Source of the DNA: Discostella pseudostelligera
Taxonomy: Eukaryota > Bacillariophyta > Thalassiosirophyceae > Thalassiosirales > Thalassiosiraceae
DNA length: 21,341 nucleotides
Direction: 5' to 3'
NCBI GenBank assembly: GCA_036940085.1
Contig: JALLBK010000422.1
Location: 1-21,341, forward strand
The translations under genes and the position numbers were made by a program. The notes under the pieces were generated by a model that saw only the letters and a program-made list of their open reading frames with translations, ran no database searches and had not been told where the DNA came from. Positions 19,424-21,341 of this stretch are shown piece after piece; positions within the stretch are counted from its first letter, which is position 1; each line of letters starts with the position of its first letter.

Positions 19424-19633
19424 TCAGGTCAATGCTGGGCACAGTAGCAGTGGTGGGCATATCACCTTCTGGTGGTACACCAGTAGTATATGGGTGATGG
19501 TAGCTTCCTGTCACCACATTAAGCTGTCAAGCTTTCTACCATCTTCAATATCCCAAATCCAGATATGAGTAGCAGTGATTGTCATGTAGAGGGTGGTGGG
19601 AAGAACACTGTGATAAGAATGATGATTGGTGCT
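19424..19633 (-). pseudogene. WD40-repeat relic
   Basis: On the minus strand the sequence reads LYMTITATHIWIWDIEDGRK then LDSLMW, a stop at 19513, and then QEATITHILLVYHQKVI in the same frame. IWIWDIEDGRKLDSL has the form of the end of a WD40 blade (strand, W-D, then turn), and QEATITHILLVYHQKVI fits the start of the next blade (the GH...V/ITxI...V pattern). WD40 proteins form propeller scaffolds for protein binding. The internal TGA, a second stop at 19426-19424, and the shortness show a decayed fragment. It lies 45 bp outside the right end of the transposon and on the same strand as the bromodomain gene. Whether it was ever part of that gene is unknown. Confidence 0.4.
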
Positions 19634-19747
19634 TCAAATGCCTAACTGAGAAGGTGAGAATCCATTTTCTTATTCTTTCCATGTTCAATTATTGAATGTT
19701 TTTTAATTGAACAAGAATTGATCTGTTGTGACCTGTGGAGGACATAC

Positions 19748-20228
19748 TTGATACTCTAGGTTGTTAATTACCACAGTTTTACTGGTTTTACCAGATAAAT
19801 TTTATTTATACTGGGTCCAGCTTGGTAAGTAACCAAAAGAAGGCCTGGTAAAGGTTGGGCGCCATGGGTAAAACTGGAACCCATGAGAGCATAGTGTGAA
19901 GATATACGACAAAGGTATGGGGGTTGACAGTGATCATGAAGATGATGACTGCATGTCTATTCACAAGGTGTTATATTTAATATTGTATGAATCATTTCAG
20001 TAGGGAACTGGCCCCAATAGCATGTATTTTGTGTTTGAATTCTTTACTGGATCTGGTGCAGTAACACAGTAAAAGTAACATTTACTGCCTCTGGAAAGGC
20101 CTCTTTCGGTGATTTTACCGGGTAAAAATCAGTAAGAAAAAGTAAAACCCGGTTTTACCGGATTTTCCTGGATTTAAGCCTTTGGTAATTACTATTTTAA
20201 TCCGGTAATTAACAACCTAGTTGATATT
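19748..20228. repeat. 8-bp target site duplication of the MITE
   Basis: TTGATACT at 19748-19755 and TTGATATT at 20221-20228 directly flank the 465-bp element and differ by one transition. An 8-bp duplication is typical of hAT-superfamily insertions. Confidence 0.55.
19756..20220. mobile_element. MITE, probably hAT-like, 465 bp
   Basis: The element begins CTAGGTTGTTAATTACC (19756-19772) and ends with its exact reverse complement, GGTAATTAACAACCTAG (20204-20220). It is AT-rich and has no coding frame. Close to both ends are repeated GGTTTTACC or GGTAAAA motifs, for example ACTGGTTTTACCAG near 19780 and GGTTTTACCGG near 20150; subterminal repeats of this kind serve as transposase-binding sites in hAT elements. 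Together with the 8-bp flanking duplication this supports a non-autonomous hAT-type MITE. The superfamily call is inference; the element itself is clear. Confidence 0.8.
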
Positions 20229-21341
20229 GTACTTGATATTTTTTCCTACATCATTGTCATTCACCACTACCAGTTGTAGTAGTCAGTAGTCCCTAAGTAC
20301 CTCAAACACCATTTGCCTAAAAATTTTGGGTTGTACAGTACAATACAAGCACAGAGTTGGAATATTATCTCAGAACTTCAGTGGACATAACAATGCATAT
20401 TGCTGCTTGCTCTGTTGGCCCTTCTTCCACTGTGCCACCAGCCTACAGGCTGACTGCTGGTCCTTCTTCCAGTTCTTCCTCCTTTGCTGGCCCAGCAGGT
20501 CCACAGACGCAGTCCTAGATCCAATATTGTTAAGAATGTCCTTCTGTTGTGATATGACATTCATTGCAGAATCATCCACCAATTCTTCTTCATCCTTGAA
20601 GTGATACTTGACACCAACCTCACTCCACCTTATTCTTTCCTCACAAGACCTTTCTCATAATATGGCGAAATTAGTTTGTATTGGAGTATTTGTACACTAC
20701 TAGTACTCAATTCCTATTTATTTTTTCTTTTGAATGTGTCAATTGCTTCTGAGAAGCCTAATATTATGTTAGAACCAATGTATTACTTACACAAAATTTT
20801 TAAAATGGTATTGATTTGGAATCATGTGTTTTTAGTTAAAAATATATTCTATCTCAGATGGAATGAACAATATTTTGTTATAATGTATTTGCTCAATTGC
20901 TACTACTGTAATTGATTACTACCATTAAAACCAAAATTATTCAACTCTGGCTGTTACATTAACTAAAAGGCCTCGATGAAACTACTGAAGTACTAGCTCC
21001 TGGAAGGCTGACCCATAGTCAGGAACGATGCACAGTGGATGAGTAAGTGCTGATATTGGCACTGTCACATATGAGTGTTCAAAGTCATTACACAAGTGAA
21101 AATGAACTGTCATTGCAGAATGAATTCTACTATGCAATATGCAATACCCATATCAAATCTTCATACATTCCATATTTGTTCAGGTTCTTATCATTAGAAG
21201 ATTTCAATTTCATCTCATGGCAATTGTTAGATGGAAATTCCATTGAATACTCCCCTTGCATCAAGTAGCACTCACCACTGTCCCCAGTATTGAACAACAA
21301 TCAATTCGATGAAGATAAAGCTTTCCGAGTTAATTTATGGC
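20229..21341. other. AT-rich region without a recognised gene
   Basis: One minus-strand frame, 20654-20373, is open for 94 codons to a TGA and has a coding-like, Lys/Gln-rich composition (EERIRWSEVGVKYHFKDEEE and later DLLGQQRRKNWKKDQQS). It lacks a recognisable domain and a near-start ATG; the first ATG is near 20567. A shorter minus-strand open stretch, 21300-21133, is also present. Both could be exon remnants of mobile DNA or chance. No RNA gene or repeat structure stood out in the rest. Confidence 0.35.

Overview
This window looks like nuclear DNA of a microalga, most probably a centric diatom. That is inferred from four things: a BspA-like leucine-rich-repeat relic whose tail follows a layout common in diatom genomes, very long intronless reading frames full of Ser, Ala, Gly and Gln tracts, a short GT-AG intron, and AT-rich intergenic DNA holding transposons. 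No species can be named from the sequence alone, and no tRNA, rRNA or CRISPR array was seen.

Layout, left to right. (1) 1-227: putative promoter with three copies of a CACGTG-like repeat. (2) 228-1620, plus strand: a Golgi Qb-SNARE of the GOS28/GOS1 family with a clear 165-nt intron at 745-909 and an uncertain 5' end. (3) 1621-2612: spacer with weak open frames. (4) 2613-about 4790, plus strand: a BspA-type (LRR_5) pseudogene with several frame changes and stops, readable through its MTPLHILAC-type tail. (5) 5181-8035, minus strand: an unrecognised, probably disordered protein. Its frame is split only by an 11-nt artefact around the single N at 6280; without it one 947-codon frame runs through. 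(6) 8036-9340: spacer with a possible minus-strand terminal exon and three repeats spaced exactly 34 bp apart. (7) 9341-16093, minus strand: a 2250-residue bromodomain protein with an N-terminal AT-hook-like motif. (8) 16704-19379: a DNA transposon with 25-bp terminal inverted repeats (22/25 matching) and a DDE-type transposase-like frame. (9) 19424-19633, minus strand: a WD40 relic. (10) 19756-20220: a 465-bp non-coding MITE with perfect 17-bp inverted repeats and a near-perfect 8-bp target duplication. (11) 20229-21341: AT-rich sequence with no recognised gene.

The genes do not form a functional unit. The left three quarters is gene-dense; the right quarter is a landing zone for mobile DNA upstream of the bromodomain gene. 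The strongest less obvious results are the two transposons with readable ends, the N-associated artefact that splits a gene, the WD40 relic beside the transposon, and the 34-bp periodic repeat.
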